Positions 1 to 7,300 are shown, numbered from the stretch's first letter. The stretch is 32,501 nt of DNA from CG2-30-46-19 sp034414555 (GCA_034414555.1 DAOUMA010000012.1:1-32501); one strand, 5' to 3'. Notes: generated by a model from the letters alone, not told the origin. Numbers and translations: made by a program.

Positions 1-29
1 TATTAGATAGTAGTAAATACACTCGAATC

Positions 30-59
30 TTGACATTACACTTACCCCCTTTATATCAT
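30..59 (+). promoter_or_regulatory. Promoter upstream of the tRNA/tuf cluster
   Basis: A perfect -35 hexamer TTGACA lies at 30-35. It is followed by TATATC at 52-57 (16 bp spacer) or TATCAT at 54-59 (18 bp spacer). Transcription would begin around 65, just before the first tRNA at 72, so it could drive the three tRNA genes and tuf. Only sequence matches support this. Confidence 0.55.
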
Positions 60-71
60 TAACCAAAGGTT

Positions 72-144
72 GCCCGAGTAGCGCAAGGGTAGCGCAACCG
101 ACTTGTAATCGGTAGGTTAGTGGGTTCGACTCCCCTCTCGGGCT
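72..144 (+). tRNA. tRNA-Thr (anticodon TGT)
   Basis: A cloverleaf can be drawn with a seven-base-pair acceptor stem (gcccgag with ctcgggc). The anticodon stem accga/tcggt encloses loop cttgtaa, giving anticodon TGT at 104-106, which reads ACA. The T loop is ttcgact; its stem seems to hold one mismatch. No CCA is encoded, so a CCA-adding enzyme is required. It is the first of three tRNA genes in front of tuf, an arrangement seen in many bacteria. Confidence 0.93.
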
Positions 145-188
145 TGGGTTAGCTTTTTTAGCCTGATTATGATAAAGTAGCGAGGAAA

Positions 189-273
189 GGCGGGGTGCCG
201 GAGTGGTTAATCGGAGCAGTCTGTAAAATTGCCGCCCGTAAGGGCTACGTAGGTTCAAATCCTACCCCCGCCA
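189..273 (+). tRNA. tRNA-Tyr (anticodon GTA)
   Basis: This is a class II tRNA of 85 nt with acceptor stem ggcgggg/ccccgcc. Anticodon stem gcagt/attgc encloses loop ctgtaaa, giving anticodon GTA. A long variable arm (around 225-249) is as expected for bacterial tRNA-Tyr. The T loop ttcaaat is canonical. The discriminator base is A273 and no CCA is encoded. Confidence 0.94.
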
Positions 274-292
274 TATAAATTAGTGATATAAT

Positions 293-365
293 GCCCACAT
301 AGCTCAGTAGGTAGAGCACGTTCTTGGTAAGAACGGGGTCACCAGTTCGAATCTGGTTGTGGGCT
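293..365 (+). tRNA. tRNA-Thr (anticodon GGT)
   Basis: Acceptor stem gcccaca/tgtgggc and anticodon stem cgttc/gaacg enclose loop ttggtaa, with anticodon GGT at 326-328, reading ACC and ACU. The T loop is ttcgaat. No CCA is encoded. It ends 26 nt before the tuf start codon, so tRNA and EF-Tu mRNA are probably cotranscribed and separated by processing. With the first tRNA-Thr, threonine codons ACA and ACY are covered within a few hundred bases. Confidence 0.95.
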
Positions 366-391
366 TTTAAGGACGAAGGAGGTTAATAGAA

Positions 392-1600
392 ATGGCAAAG
401 AAAGTTTATGAACGGACCAAACCCCACATCAATGTTGGCACCATAGGGCATGTTGACCATGGGAAAACCACGCTGACTTCAGCGATAACCCTGATATTAT
501 CCAAAGCGGGGATAGGGGACACTGAATTTCGCCCTTTCGAGTCAATAGATAATGCCCCTGAGGAGAAAGCCAGAGGGTTAACCATAGCTATTTCCCATAT
601 TGAATATGAGACTGCTAAGAGACATTACTGTCATGTTGATTGCCCTGGGCATGCCGACTACATCAAAAATATGATAACCGGCGCAGCTCAAATGGATGGG
701 GCAATCCTGGTAGTGGCTGCTGATGATGGTCCGATGCCTCAGACAAGAGAACATATCCTCCTAGCCCGCCAGGTGGAAGTCCCCAGCATGATGGTTGCTC
801 TTAACAAGATAGACCTTATGGAGGACCCTGAATTGCTGGATTTGGTTGAAGTGGAGGTCAGGGATTTATTGAAGAAATATGGCTTTCCGGGAGATGAAAT
901 CCCCATCATTCGAGTAAGTGCTCTTAAGGCTTTGGAGTGCGGATGCGGCAAGAGGGAGTGTCCCTGGTGTGGTGGGATATGGAAGTTAATAGATACCATA
1001 GATGAATACATTCCTATGCCGGCAAGAGAAAAAGACAAGCCTTTCGTGATGCCGATAGAGGACATATTTAGCATCAAAGGACGTGGCACCGTGGTCACTG
1101 GCAGGGTAGAGCGAGGCACTATCAAAGTCGGCGACGAGGTGGAAATAGTGGGTATTAAGGAAACGCAGAAAACAGTGGTTACCGGCGTGGAGATGTTCCA
1201 TAAGTCAGTTGAACTAGCTGAACCCGGTGATGCCATTGGCTGTCTGTTACGGGGGACAGAGCGAGACGAAGTGATGAGAGGTCAAGTTCTGGCAGCACCA
1301 GGGACAACAAAGCCTCGCTCAGAGGCTGAGGCCGAGGTGTATATTTTGACCAAGGAAGAAGGAGGAAGGCATACCCCCTTTTTCACAGGCTACAAGCCGC
1401 AGTTTTTTATCAGGACGATGGATGTCACCGGGGTTGTAACCCTTCCTGGAGGTGTGGAGATGGCTATGCCTGGCGATAGCCTAACTCACATGAAGATTAA
1501 TACAATTTATCCTGTGGCTATGGAAGAAGGATTGCGGTTTGCCATCAGGGAGGGTGGTAAAACGGTGGGTGCCGGCGTGTTCACCGGGGTTGGCAAATAA
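392..1600 (+). CDS. tuf: Translation elongation factor EF-Tu
   Basis: EF-Tu carries aminoacyl-tRNA to the ribosome as a GTP complex in the cytoplasm. The 402-residue product has the P-loop GHVDHGKT at 19-26, DCPGH at 83-87 with the catalytic histidine H87, NKID at 138-141 and SALK at 176-179, followed by the two beta-barrel domains; length is normal. The start is fixed by AAGGAGG at 376-382. An oddity is a cysteine cluster, C183, C185, C190 and C193 (CxCx4CxxC), at the end of the G domain, where E. coli EF-Tu has no cysteines. It looks like a possible metal-binding knuckle. I recall similar insertions in Dehalococcoidia EF-Tu, but could not check this. Three tRNA genes precede it and rpmG follows after 2 nt. 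Confidence 0.98.
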   Translation: MAKKVYERTKPHINVGTIGHVDHGKTTLTSAITLILSKAGIGDTEFRPFESIDNAPEEKARGLTIAISHIEYETAKRHYCHVDCPGHADYIKNMITGAAQMDGAILVVAADDGPMPQTREHILLARQVEVPSMMVALNKIDLMEDPELLDLVEVEVRDLLKKYGFPGDEIPIIRVSALKALECGCGKRECPWCGGIWKLIDTIDEYIPMPAREKDKPFVMPIEDIFSIKGRGTVVTGRVERGTIKVGDEVEIVGIKETQKTVVTGVEMFHKSVELAEPGDAIGCLLRGTERDEVMRGQVLAAPGTTKPRSEAEAEVYILTKEEGGRHTPFFTGYKPQFFIRTMDVTGVVTLPGGVEMAMPGDSLTHMKINTIYPVAMEEGLRFAIREGGKTVGAGVFTGVGK

Positions 1601-1602
1601 GC

Positions 1603-1770
1603 ATGGCTAAGAAGGGGGAACAGCGCAAAATTATCTATCTAGCATGCACTCAATGCCAGCAAATAACATACACCTCCTCTAAGAATAAGGGGAATGATTC
1701 ACAGCGGCTGGAATTGAAGAAGTATTGCCCCAGTTGTCGCGTCCATACACTTCATCGAGAGACAAAATAA
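1603..1770 (+). CDS. rpmG: 50S ribosomal protein L33
   Basis: A 55-codon gene encodes a basic protein starting MAKKGEQRKI, with two CxxC pairs, CTQC near residues 15-18 and CPSC near 43-46. These are the zinc-binding cysteines of the C+ form of L33. It begins 2 nt after tuf and ends 3 nt before secE, the usual place for rpmG in the tuf-secE-nusG cluster. The C+ form implies zinc-dependent folding; a zinc-free paralogue elsewhere cannot be excluded. Confidence 0.93.
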   Translation: MAKKGEQRKIIYLACTQCQQITYTSSKNKGNDSQRLELKKYCPSCRVHTLHRETK

Positions 1771-1773
1771 TTT

Positions 1774-1971
1774 ATGCCCAAGAAGAAATCGAGACTCAGC
1801 TTCTTTACTGAAGCAATAGCAGAGCTAAGGAAAGCACACTGGCCAACAAGACAAGAACTTCTCAGACTGAGTGCTATCGTTCTTGTTCTCTGCATTCTTA
1901 TAGGCGCTATTCTGGGCATTCTGGATTACGGCTTCACTAAATTATTCACCGCTTTAGTTATGGGGAGTTAG
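1774..1971 (+). CDS. secE: Preprotein translocase subunit SecE
   Basis: SecE clamps SecY in the membrane protein-export channel. The 65-residue protein is the short, single-spanning form. A basic N-terminus (MPKKKSRLSF) leads into the conserved amphipathic helix with ELRKAHWPTRQE, and then one transmembrane helix at about 31-56. It lies 3 nt from both rpmG and nusG, the near-universal secE-nusG pairing. Confidence 0.95.
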   Translation: MPKKKSRLSFFTEAIAELRKAHWPTRQELLRLSAIVLVLCILIGAILGILDYGFTKLFTALVMGS

Positions 1972-1974
1972 CAG

Positions 1975-2505
1975 ATGATGCCAGACGGACAATGGTATTT
2001 ACTGTATGTCTCTTCAGGACATGAGGAGCAAGCAAGAAGAAATCTGGAGCAGCGCATTAAATATATGGATATTGGAGGTGAGGTGCTTGAAGTAGTCATA
2101 CCGACAACCAAGGAGATTGAGATTAAAGGAGGAAAACGCCGGACTATAAATAGAAAAGCCTTTCCCGGCTACATAATGGTTCGTATGGAACTCAATGAGC
2201 ATAGCTGGGACATAGTGCGCAATACGCCTGGTGTTGTTGGCTTTGTTAGCACCGGTGCTAAGCCAGTGCCATTAGCTCCAGAAGAGACAGAGCGTATTCT
2301 ACAGCGAATGGAAGAAACCCCTTCCGAAGTTAAAACAACTTTTAAGAAAGGGGAGAGCGTTCGTGTAACTGATGGCCCATTTATCGATTTCATTGGTAAG
2401 GTGGACGAGATTAACCTGAGCAAGGGGAAGGTGACAGTATTGTTATCACTGTTTGGCAGAGAAACACAGGTGGAATTAGACCTTTTAGGAGTGGAAAAAA
2501 TATAG
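1975..2505 (+). CDS. nusG: Transcription elongation/termination factor NusG
   Basis: NusG binds RNA polymerase through its N-terminal domain and couples it to ribosomes or Rho through a KOW domain. The 176-residue protein shows the NGN domain with WYLLYVSSGHE at about 7-17 and FPGYIMVRM at 63-71, then a KOW domain from about 124 to 160. Length is standard, without an inserted third domain. Two adjacent ATG codons can start it, giving M1 or M2. It is 3 nt downstream of secE and 1 nt upstream of rplK. Confidence 0.97.
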   Translation: MMPDGQWYLLYVSSGHEEQARRNLEQRIKYMDIGGEVLEVVIPTTKEIEIKGGKRRTINRKAFPGYIMVRMELNEHSWDIVRNTPGVVGFVSTGAKPVPLAPEETERILQRMEETPSEVKTTFKKGESVRVTDGPFIDFIGKVDEINLSKGKVTVLLSLFGRETQVELDLLGVEKI

Positions 2506-2506
2506 C

Positions 2507-2929
2507 ATGGCGAAGAAAGTAAAGACGATTATCAAGTTACAGATACCGGGGGGTAAGGCTACACCAGCACCACCGATAGGACCTGCACTAGGACAGCACG
2601 GCGTTAACATCATGGCTTTTTGTAAGGAATATAATGAGCGAACTGCTTCCCAAGAAGGATTTATTATCCCTGCCGAAATAACTGTATATGCCGATAGATC
2701 CTTCAGCTTTACTACTAAAATGCCACCTGCTTCTGATTTGTTACGACGTGCTCTAGGGATAGAAAAGGGAAGCGGTAATCCAAGCATAGAGTCAGTTGGC
2801 AAGTTGAGTAAAGATAAAGTCTATGAAATTGCCAGGACTAAAATGAAGGATTTCAATACTACTGATGTCGAGAAGGCAGCGAAGATTATTGCTGGCACAG
2901 CTCGTAGCATGGGTATCGAGGTAGAATAA
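2507..2929 (+). CDS. rplK: 50S ribosomal protein L11
   Basis: L11 forms the base of the L7/L12 stalk and binds 23S rRNA at the GTPase-associated centre. The 140-residue protein has the flexible proline-rich N-terminal linker region (PGGKATPAPPIGPALGQHG, about 15-33) and the C-terminal RNA-binding domain ending in IIAGTARSMGI. Length is typical. The stop codon TAA shares one base with the ATG of rplA (TAATG), so translation is likely coupled. Confidence 0.97.
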   Translation: MAKKVKTIIKLQIPGGKATPAPPIGPALGQHGVNIMAFCKEYNERTASQEGFIIPAEITVYADRSFSFTTKMPPASDLLRRALGIEKGSGNPSIESVGKLSKDKVYEIARTKMKDFNTTDVEKAAKIIAGTARSMGIEVE

Positions 2930-3639
2930 TGGCACAACACGGCAAAAAATATCAGCAAGCTGCTAACCTTATAGATAAATCGAGAAAATATCCTCCTGAG
3001 GAGGCTATTGAGCTAGCTCAAAAAGCCCATTATGCTAAATTTGACGAGACAGTTGAGCTTCACATGAGGATGGGAATTAATCCGCGTGCCTCCGACCAGC
3101 AAGTAAGGGGGGTCGCTTTGCTACCCAATGGTCTAGGCAAAGTGGTGCGGGTGCTTGTATTTGCTCAAGGCGAAGCGGAGAAGATAGCCACGGAAGCTGG
3201 TGCTGATTATGTTGGAGCTGATGACCTTATCAAGAAAATCGAGGATGGCTGGCTTGACTTTGATGTATCTATAGCTGCCCCTGACATGATGCCTAAAGTG
3301 GCTAAACTTGGCCGTATCCTGGGTCGGCGTGGCTTAATGCCCAATCCTAAATCAGGCACCGTGGTGCCCCCCCAGGATTTACCTCGCGCCATAGACGAAG
3401 CCCGAAAAGGCAAGGTGGAATTCCGCCTTGATAGAACAGCGATTATTCACCTGCCCGTAGGTAAGGTCAGCCTCGATAGAGATAAGCTCCTTGAAAATTT
3501 GGAAGCGATAGTGGAAGCTGTTTTGAAAGCAAAACCCAGCGGTGTAAAAGGACAATATATTAAAACCATGTCACTTTGCACTAGCATGGGACCAGGTGTC
3601 AAATTAGACCTCGCTACGACACTGGCTTTAGCTAAATAA
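2929..3639 (+). CDS. rplA: 50S ribosomal protein L1
   Basis: L1 builds the mobile L1 stalk beside the ribosomal E site and in many bacteria represses its own L11-L1 mRNA. The 236-residue product has normal length. The family signature LGRILGRRGLMPNPKSGTV lies at about 127-145 and GKVEFR occurs in the second half. It overlaps rplK by one base. I saw no clear L1-binding operator upstream of rplK, so autoregulation is only inferred from the family. Confidence 0.97.
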   Translation: MAQHGKKYQQAANLIDKSRKYPPEEAIELAQKAHYAKFDETVELHMRMGINPRASDQQVRGVALLPNGLGKVVRVLVFAQGEAEKIATEAGADYVGADDLIKKIEDGWLDFDVSIAAPDMMPKVAKLGRILGRRGLMPNPKSGTVVPPQDLPRAIDEARKGKVEFRLDRTAIIHLPVGKVSLDRDKLLENLEAIVEAVLKAKPSGVKGQYIKTMSLCTSMGPGVKLDLATTLALAK

Positions 3640-3642
3640 TTT

Positions 3643-3651
3643 TGCTATAAT
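3643..3651 (+). promoter_or_regulatory. Extended -10 promoter for the rplJL transcript
   Basis: TGcTATAAT, an extended -10 with a perfect TATAAT at 3646-3651, starts 4 nt after the rplA stop. Transcription would begin close to 3658-3661, exactly at the 5' end of the L10 leader. No good -35 is visible, which is common for extended -10 promoters. It suggests rplJL can be transcribed independently of rplKA. Confidence 0.6.
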
Positions 3652-3660
3652 GTAATATCG

Positions 3661-3771
3661 CCAATGAGTGCGGGTACCCTTTGGGTTTAAAGCTGCCTGA
3701 GCAAAGTAAGGAAGCTCCTGCTGAGGCATAAATTTAAAAATTTACCCGTCATTGGCACGGGTTTTTATTTT
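3661..3771 (+). ncRNA. Ribosomal protein L10 leader (autoregulatory attenuator)
   Basis: The 144-nt gap before rplJ contains a structured leader. CCAATGA at 3661-3667 plus CGGGT at 3671-3675 can pair with ACCCG-TCATTGG at 3744-3755, a 12-bp closing helix with a 3-nt bulge. Inside it are a small hairpin at 3676-3686 and a purine-rich region around 3690-3726 of the kind bound by L10(L12)4 in known L10 leaders. The 3' strand of the closing helix is also the 5' arm of a terminator, so the two structures exclude each other. In Bacillus subtilis excess L10 favours termination; the same logic is inferred here. Confidence 0.85.
3744..3771 (+). terminator. Intrinsic terminator of the rplJ leader
   Basis: ACCCGT at 3744-3749 pairs with ACGGGT at 3757-3762 around a 7-nt loop, followed by a T-rich run to 3771. 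It sits 13 nt before the rplJ start and competes with the closing helix of the leader, so it is an attenuator rather than an end-of-operon terminator. Confidence 0.8.
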
Positions 3772-3783
3772 TAAGAGGGAGAT

Positions 3784-4305
3784 ATGTTAAGAGAAAAAAA
3801 AGAACAGATAGTTAACAAATTAGCCGAGAATTTGTCTCGCAGCACTATGGTGGTCATAACCAATTATCAAGGTGCTACGGCAAAGCAAATGAACGATTTG
3901 CGTAAAACTTTGGCAGACACCGGAGTTGAATACCATGTGGTTAAGAATACCCTGTTTCGCTTTGCTCTAGAAAAAACTGGAAAGGCAGAGGTATCTAGCC
4001 TTATTGACGGTCCTATTGCATTGGCATTTGGCTACGACGACATATTAGCGCCGGTAAAAGCTCTTAACCAGCACATTAAATCAGCCGAGTTATCGGTAAC
4101 ACTCAGAGGAGGGGTGTTGGGAGAGCGAGTGCTTGCTGCCATCGAGATTATGGACTTAGCCAACTTGCCACCCCGAGAAGTCCTCATCGCTAAGTTAATC
4201 GGGCAAATGCAAGCCCCTGTGCTAAATCTGAACAACATCCTTAGTGCCCCGCTACAAAGGTTATCGCTCGTATTACACAGTAGAATTCAAGAAATTAGTA
4301 CATAA
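3784..4305 (+). CDS. rplJ: 50S ribosomal protein L10
   Basis: L10 anchors L7/L12 dimers to the ribosome. The 173-residue protein starts MLREKKEQIVNKLAENLSRS and contains the conserved VVITNYQGATAKQMNDLR and YHVVKNTLFRFA stretches of the RNA-binding domain. The C-terminal helix that holds L7/L12 follows (about 135-173). GAGGGA at 3775-3780 is its ribosome binding site. It lies behind the L10 leader and 14 nt before rplL. Confidence 0.97.
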   Translation: MLREKKEQIVNKLAENLSRSTMVVITNYQGATAKQMNDLRKTLADTGVEYHVVKNTLFRFALEKTGKAEVSSLIDGPIALAFGYDDILAPVKALNQHIKSAELSVTLRGGVLGERVLAAIEIMDLANLPPREVLIAKLIGQMQAPVLNLNNILSAPLQRLSLVLHSRIQEIST

Positions 4306-4319
4306 AGAAGGAGGTAAAC

Positions 4320-4781
4320 ATGGCAACAGAAGAAACAACCGAGGAGAAAAAGGAGAAGACAAAACCTTCAAAAGAGAAAAAACAAGCGAAAGGGATAACC
4401 AAGGAGGAGATCATCTCTGCTATTAAAGATATGACAGTGGTGGACTTAGCTGATTTGGTGAAATCGCTGGAAAATGAATTAGGAATCAGCGCTGCTCCTG
4501 TAGCTGTAGGAGCTGTACCAACAGCAGCTGCCCCAGCACAACCTGCAGAAGGACCTTCCGCAGAAGAAAAAACAGAGTTCACAGTTGTGTTAAAGAGCGT
4601 TGGGGATAAGAAAATTGAGGTCATTAAGGCGGTACGTGAATTAACTAGTCTAGGACTGAAGCAAGCTAAGGACCTAGTTGAAGCTGCACCGCAGACAGTG
4701 AAAGAAAGTGTCTCCAAGGAAGAGGCAGACGCAATAAAGCAAAAGTTAGAGGCTGTAGGCGCCTCTGTGGAATTTAAATGA
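4320..4781 (+). CDS. rplL: 50S ribosomal protein L7/L12 with charged N-terminal extension
   Basis: L7/L12 forms the stalk that recruits translation GTPases. The conserved N-terminal dimerisation domain begins only at about residue 26 (ITKEEIISAIKDMTVVDLAD), followed by an alanine/proline-rich hinge (about 60-80) and the canonical C-terminal domain (about 82-153). At 153 residues it is longer than the usual 120-130. The first 25 residues (MATEETTEEKKEKTKPSKEK and on) are almost all Glu, Lys and Thr and are extra. AAGGAGG just upstream supports this start. The gene overlaps the next by ATGA. Confidence 0.96.
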   Translation: MATEETTEEKKEKTKPSKEKKQAKGITKEEIISAIKDMTVVDLADLVKSLENELGISAAPVAVGAVPTAAAPAQPAEGPSAEEKTEFTVVLKSVGDKKIEVIKAVRELTSLGLKQAKDLVEAAPQTVKESVSKEEADAIKQKLEAVGASVEFK

Positions 4782-5047
4782 ATATGACACTTGCCACCTG
4801 CCAGGCTATCCTGGCAATGGGGATCTTCTTCATTGCGTTAGGGGTTACCTTTTTGCTCTGGAATAGAAAAGAGCTAAAAACCTATTACAATTCCAAATCC
4901 GCTCAAAGGGACTTAAAGGAATTTCTAACCCACGAGCCTGAGCGCACCTGGCTGAATGCCTGGCAAATAGGCGGCAGGGTGGCTCTTTTGCTTGGTATAC
5001 TCCTCGCCCTCGCCGGTGGTGTTCTCTGGCTTGTGCTATACACCTAG
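4778..5047 (+). CDS. Small two-helix membrane protein, unknown function
   Basis: An 89-residue protein of no family I recognise. It has a transmembrane helix at about 6-28, a polar middle (about 29-64) rich in Lys, Asn, Gln and Glu, and a second helix at about 66-88; both ends are probably on the same side. Its ATG overlaps the rplL stop in an ATGA junction, so it is translationally coupled to a very highly expressed gene. It occupies the position where many bacteria have rpoB. Its stop region overlaps the convergent ATPase gene by 4 nt. It is a real gene by context; function is unknown. Confidence 0.75.
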   Translation: MNMTLATCQAILAMGIFFIALGVTFLLWNRKELKTYYNSKSAQRDLKEFLTHEPERTWLNAWQIGGRVALLLGILLALAGGVLWLVLYT

Positions 5048-6564
5048 ACTATTTCCTTGTGGCGATATTGTAAGGCTTCAGCAAGGTGAGAAGTTTTGAT
5101 GATGTCACTGCCTTCAAGATCAGCAATAGTGCGGGAAACCTTGAGGATGCGGTGAAAGGTACGGGCGGTAAGATGAAGCTGCTTCATAGCAGCACGAAGT
5201 AAGCTTTGTGCCGCGGGCTCCACAATGCAGAATTGCTTCACCTCTGCTGGTCTCATATCAGCGTTACATCTTAGTCTTGTCTCCTTAAATCGCTCCAGCT
5301 GAATTTGATGAGCTGCCCTTACCCTTCCCCTGACTTTTTGTGAGCCTTCCACTGGTCTCTCATCGGTGAGCTTTTCATAATCAATGTGAGGAACATCCAC
5401 AAAGATGTCAATGCGATCGATCAACGGCCCGCTTATCCTTTTGTGATACCGGGAAATTTCTCCTGAAGAGCATTTGCATTCCTTGAATGGGTCGCCATAA
5501 TAACCACAGGGACAAGGATTCATCGCTGCCACCAGCATAAAACTGGCTGGAAAGGTGACACTGCCTTGAGCTCGGCTGACCGTGATTACTCGGTCCTCCA
5601 TAGGCTGTCGCAATGATTCCAGAGTAGCATGTCCAAATTCGGGGAATTCGTCCAGAAAGAGAACCCCACGATGACTGAGGCTTATCTCTCCAGGGCGTGG
5701 CCATTGTCCACCACCTACCAAACCGGCATGGGAGATAGTATAATGTGGACAGCGGAAAGGACGCTCCACCATGAGGGGAACGTCTTGCGGTAATAACCCG
5801 CTAACGCTATAAATCTTAGTCACCTCTATGGCTTCATCCATAGTAAGCGAGGGAAGTATAGAGGGCAGAGAACGGGCAAGCATCGTCTTACCGCTTCCCG
5901 GCGGTCCCACCATGAGTATGTTATGTCTCCCTGCAGCAGCTACCTCTAATGCCCTTTTGGCATGCTCTTGTCCTTTGATATCGCTAAGATCGAAGGGATA
6001 ACGCTCGCGAACTTCTTCCTCCCACTTCCTGTCGCGATGATACTCCGCTATCGGCATTTCACCTTTAAGATGGGCAGCAAGTTGGACTAGGGATTCTGCA
6101 GGAAATAAATGAAGCTCATCCACCAGAGAAGCCTCTTTGACATCGTCAAGAGGCAGAAAAACACTAGATAAGCCTTTATCTCTGGCTAAAGCTACCATGG
6201 GCAATATGCCATGTGTATGGCGTAATTTACCATCCAGAGATAGCTCACCGACAAACAGAGTATGGGATAGGTCAGCATCTATCTGCGCCGAGCTTAACAA
6301 AATGCCTACAGCTATAGGTAAATCATAGGCAGGACCTTCCTTTTTCAAATCTGCTGGTGCCAGGTTCACGGTGATGCGGCGATTAGGAAAAGTATATCCT
6401 GAATTCTTGATCGCTGCTCTCACCCTTTCTCTGGCTTCTTGAACAGCCTTATCAGGCAAGCCCACAATCGTAAACGAAGGCAATCCAGATGATATGTCAA
6501 CCTCCACCTCAACTATGGCTCCCTCCAGACCAACCACAGCACAACTCGTTACCTTCGCTAACAT
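5044..6564 (-). CDS. comM: YifB/ComM-type magnesium-chelatase-like AAA+ ATPase
   Basis: This family resembles the magnesium chelatase ChlI subunit; ComM is a hexameric helicase that helps branch migration during natural transformation. The preferred start gives 506 residues beginning MLAKVTSCAVVGLEGA, the usual family N-terminus; an in-frame ATG 33 nt upstream would add 11 atypical residues. The N-terminal ChlI-like domain spans about 1-160, Walker A GPPGSGKT lies at about 220-227, Walker B is GVLFLDEFPEF, and the conserved MNPCPCGYYGD with later KCKC-type cysteines follows. The C-terminal Mg-chelatase domain ends the protein. It is convergent with the rplL cluster. A role in DNA uptake is inferred from the family. 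Confidence 0.93.
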   Translation of the reverse strand: MLAKVTSCAVVGLEGAIVEVEVDISSGLPSFTIVGLPDKAVQEARERVRAAIKNSGYTFPNRRITVNLAPADLKKEGPAYDLPIAVGILLSSAQIDADLSHTLFVGELSLDGKLRHTHGILPMVALARDKGLSSVFLPLDDVKEASLVDELHLFPAESLVQLAAHLKGEMPIAEYHRDRKWEEEVRERYPFDLSDIKGQEHAKRALEVAAAGRHNILMVGPPGSGKTMLARSLPSILPSLTMDEAIEVTKIYSVSGLLPQDVPLMVERPFRCPHYTISHAGLVGGGQWPRPGEISLSHRGVLFLDEFPEFGHATLESLRQPMEDRVITVSRAQGSVTFPASFMLVAAMNPCPCGYYGDPFKECKCSSGEISRYHKRISGPLIDRIDIFVDVPHIDYEKLTDERPVEGSQKVRGRVRAAHQIQLERFKETRLRCNADMRPAEVKQFCIVEPAAQSLLRAAMKQLHLTARTFHRILKVSRTIADLEGSDIIKTSHLAEALQYRHKEIV

Positions 6565-6574
6565 ATCGCCACCA

Positions 6575-6583
6575 ATTATAGCA
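6575..6583 (-). promoter_or_regulatory. Extended -10 promoter of the ComM-like gene
   Basis: On the minus strand TGcTATAAT has its TATAAT at 6580-6575. Transcription would start near 6568, only about 4 nt before the ATG at 6564. That favours the shorter protein and implies a nearly leaderless mRNA. GGTGG also precedes the ATG, so the exact start site is open. Confidence 0.45.
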
Positions 6584-6610
6584 GAAGCACGCTTCAATTG
6601 ATAAGCTAAT

Positions 6611-6619
6611 TGATATAAT
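6611..6619 (+). promoter_or_regulatory. Extended -10 promoter of the small membrane protein gene
   Basis: TGaTATAAT with TATAAT at 6614-6619 would start transcription near 6626, at the edge of the AAGGAGGTG ribosome binding site (6625-6633). It is divergent from the ComM promoter, about 30 bp away. The predicted leader is only about 10 nt. Confidence 0.45.
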
Positions 6620-6636
6620 GAATGAAGGAGGTGAAT

Positions 6637-6810
6637 ATGCGACCAATGATTCTTATGCGCCCGTCAATTTTCATAGGCATTGTGTGTCTTCTTTTCGGCA
6701 TCTTGATTTTTATCTTTCCCAACCTTCTTAGCTACTTAGTAGCGACCTTCCTGATTGTTATCGGGGTTTTGGCTATTATCGGGAGTGTTAGACTTACAAG
6801 GTGGTGGTGA
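6637..6810 (+). CDS. Small membrane protein resembling DUF3096
   Basis: A 57-residue hydrophobic protein with two transmembrane helices at about 9-26 and 30-50, separated by a short FPNLLSY turn; the end is RLTRWW. The pattern GILIFIFP...LLSYLVATFLIVIG resembles the DUF3096 family of tiny membrane proteins of unknown function. The ATG at 6637 is chosen over one at 6622 because AAGGAGGTG (6625-6633) sits just upstream of it. It is a single gene between divergent and convergent neighbours. Confidence 0.7.
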   Translation: MRPMILMRPSIFIGIVCLLFGILIFIFPNLLSYLVATFLIVIGVLAIIGSVRLTRWW

Positions 6811-6898
6811 TGAAAAAACGGGGTCATAATTTTGGGTGAAGCAAGCGAAATCAGAAGCCCTACACCTAGGAGAAACTTGCTAAAAGATGACTTAAATA

Positions 6899-7258
6899 TT
6901 AGCTTCCTATAGCTACAGCAAGGGCAAATTGCCTGGTATCGGAAAGGCTAATGGAGAATTCTTTCAAGTCTAATTCTGCTGCTCTGTTTTTAGCCCGACC
7001 GTAAAGTTGCACCACAGGCTTGCCACGATTATCAGCAAGGATTTCAACTTCCCGCCACCCAACCCCTTTGACACCGGTACCCAACGCCTTCATCACCGCC
7101 TCCTTGCCAGCGAATCGGCAGGACAAAGATGAAGCACTACCTCCACAAATTATAAGCTCAGATTCAGTGTAAATTCTACGGAGAAATCTCTCTCCCCACT
7201 TCTTCACAGCCGCTTCAACACGCTCTATCTCTACCATATCAATGCCAACACAATTCAT
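6899..7258 (-). CDS. acpS: Holo-[acyl-carrier-protein] synthase
   Basis: AcpS transfers the 4'-phosphopantetheine of CoA to a serine of acyl carrier protein, needed for fatty acid synthesis. The 119-residue protein is normal for the family. It has GIDMVEIERV at 5-14 with the Mg-binding D7, FAGKEAVMKALGTG at 49-62 with the second metal ligand E53, and FSISLSDT near the end. It is 42 nt downstream of the saccharopine-dehydrogenase-like gene on the same strand and may be cotranscribed with it. Confidence 0.95.
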   Translation of the reverse strand: MNCVGIDMVEIERVEAAVKKWGERFLRRIYTESELIICGGSASSLSCRFAGKEAVMKALGTGVKGVGWREVEILADNRGKPVVQLYGRAKNRAAELDLKEFSISLSDTRQFALAVAIGS

Positions 7259-7300
7259 CTTTCCCTCTCAAAAAGTCTCCCAAAAGCAGCCAGACAGGTA

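Noticed and set aside
287..292. Perfect TATAAT just before the second tRNA-Thr
   Set aside because: It touches the first base of the tRNA (293), so transcription from it would begin inside the tRNA. Chance A/T-rich match.
739..1236. 165-codon open frame opposite tuf
   Set aside because: It lies wholly antisense to EF-Tu, has no ribosome binding site and no recognisable domain.
4244..4426. 60-codon frame across the rplJ/rplL junction
   Set aside because: It overlaps two certain ribosomal protein genes in another frame and is only basic low-complexity sequence.
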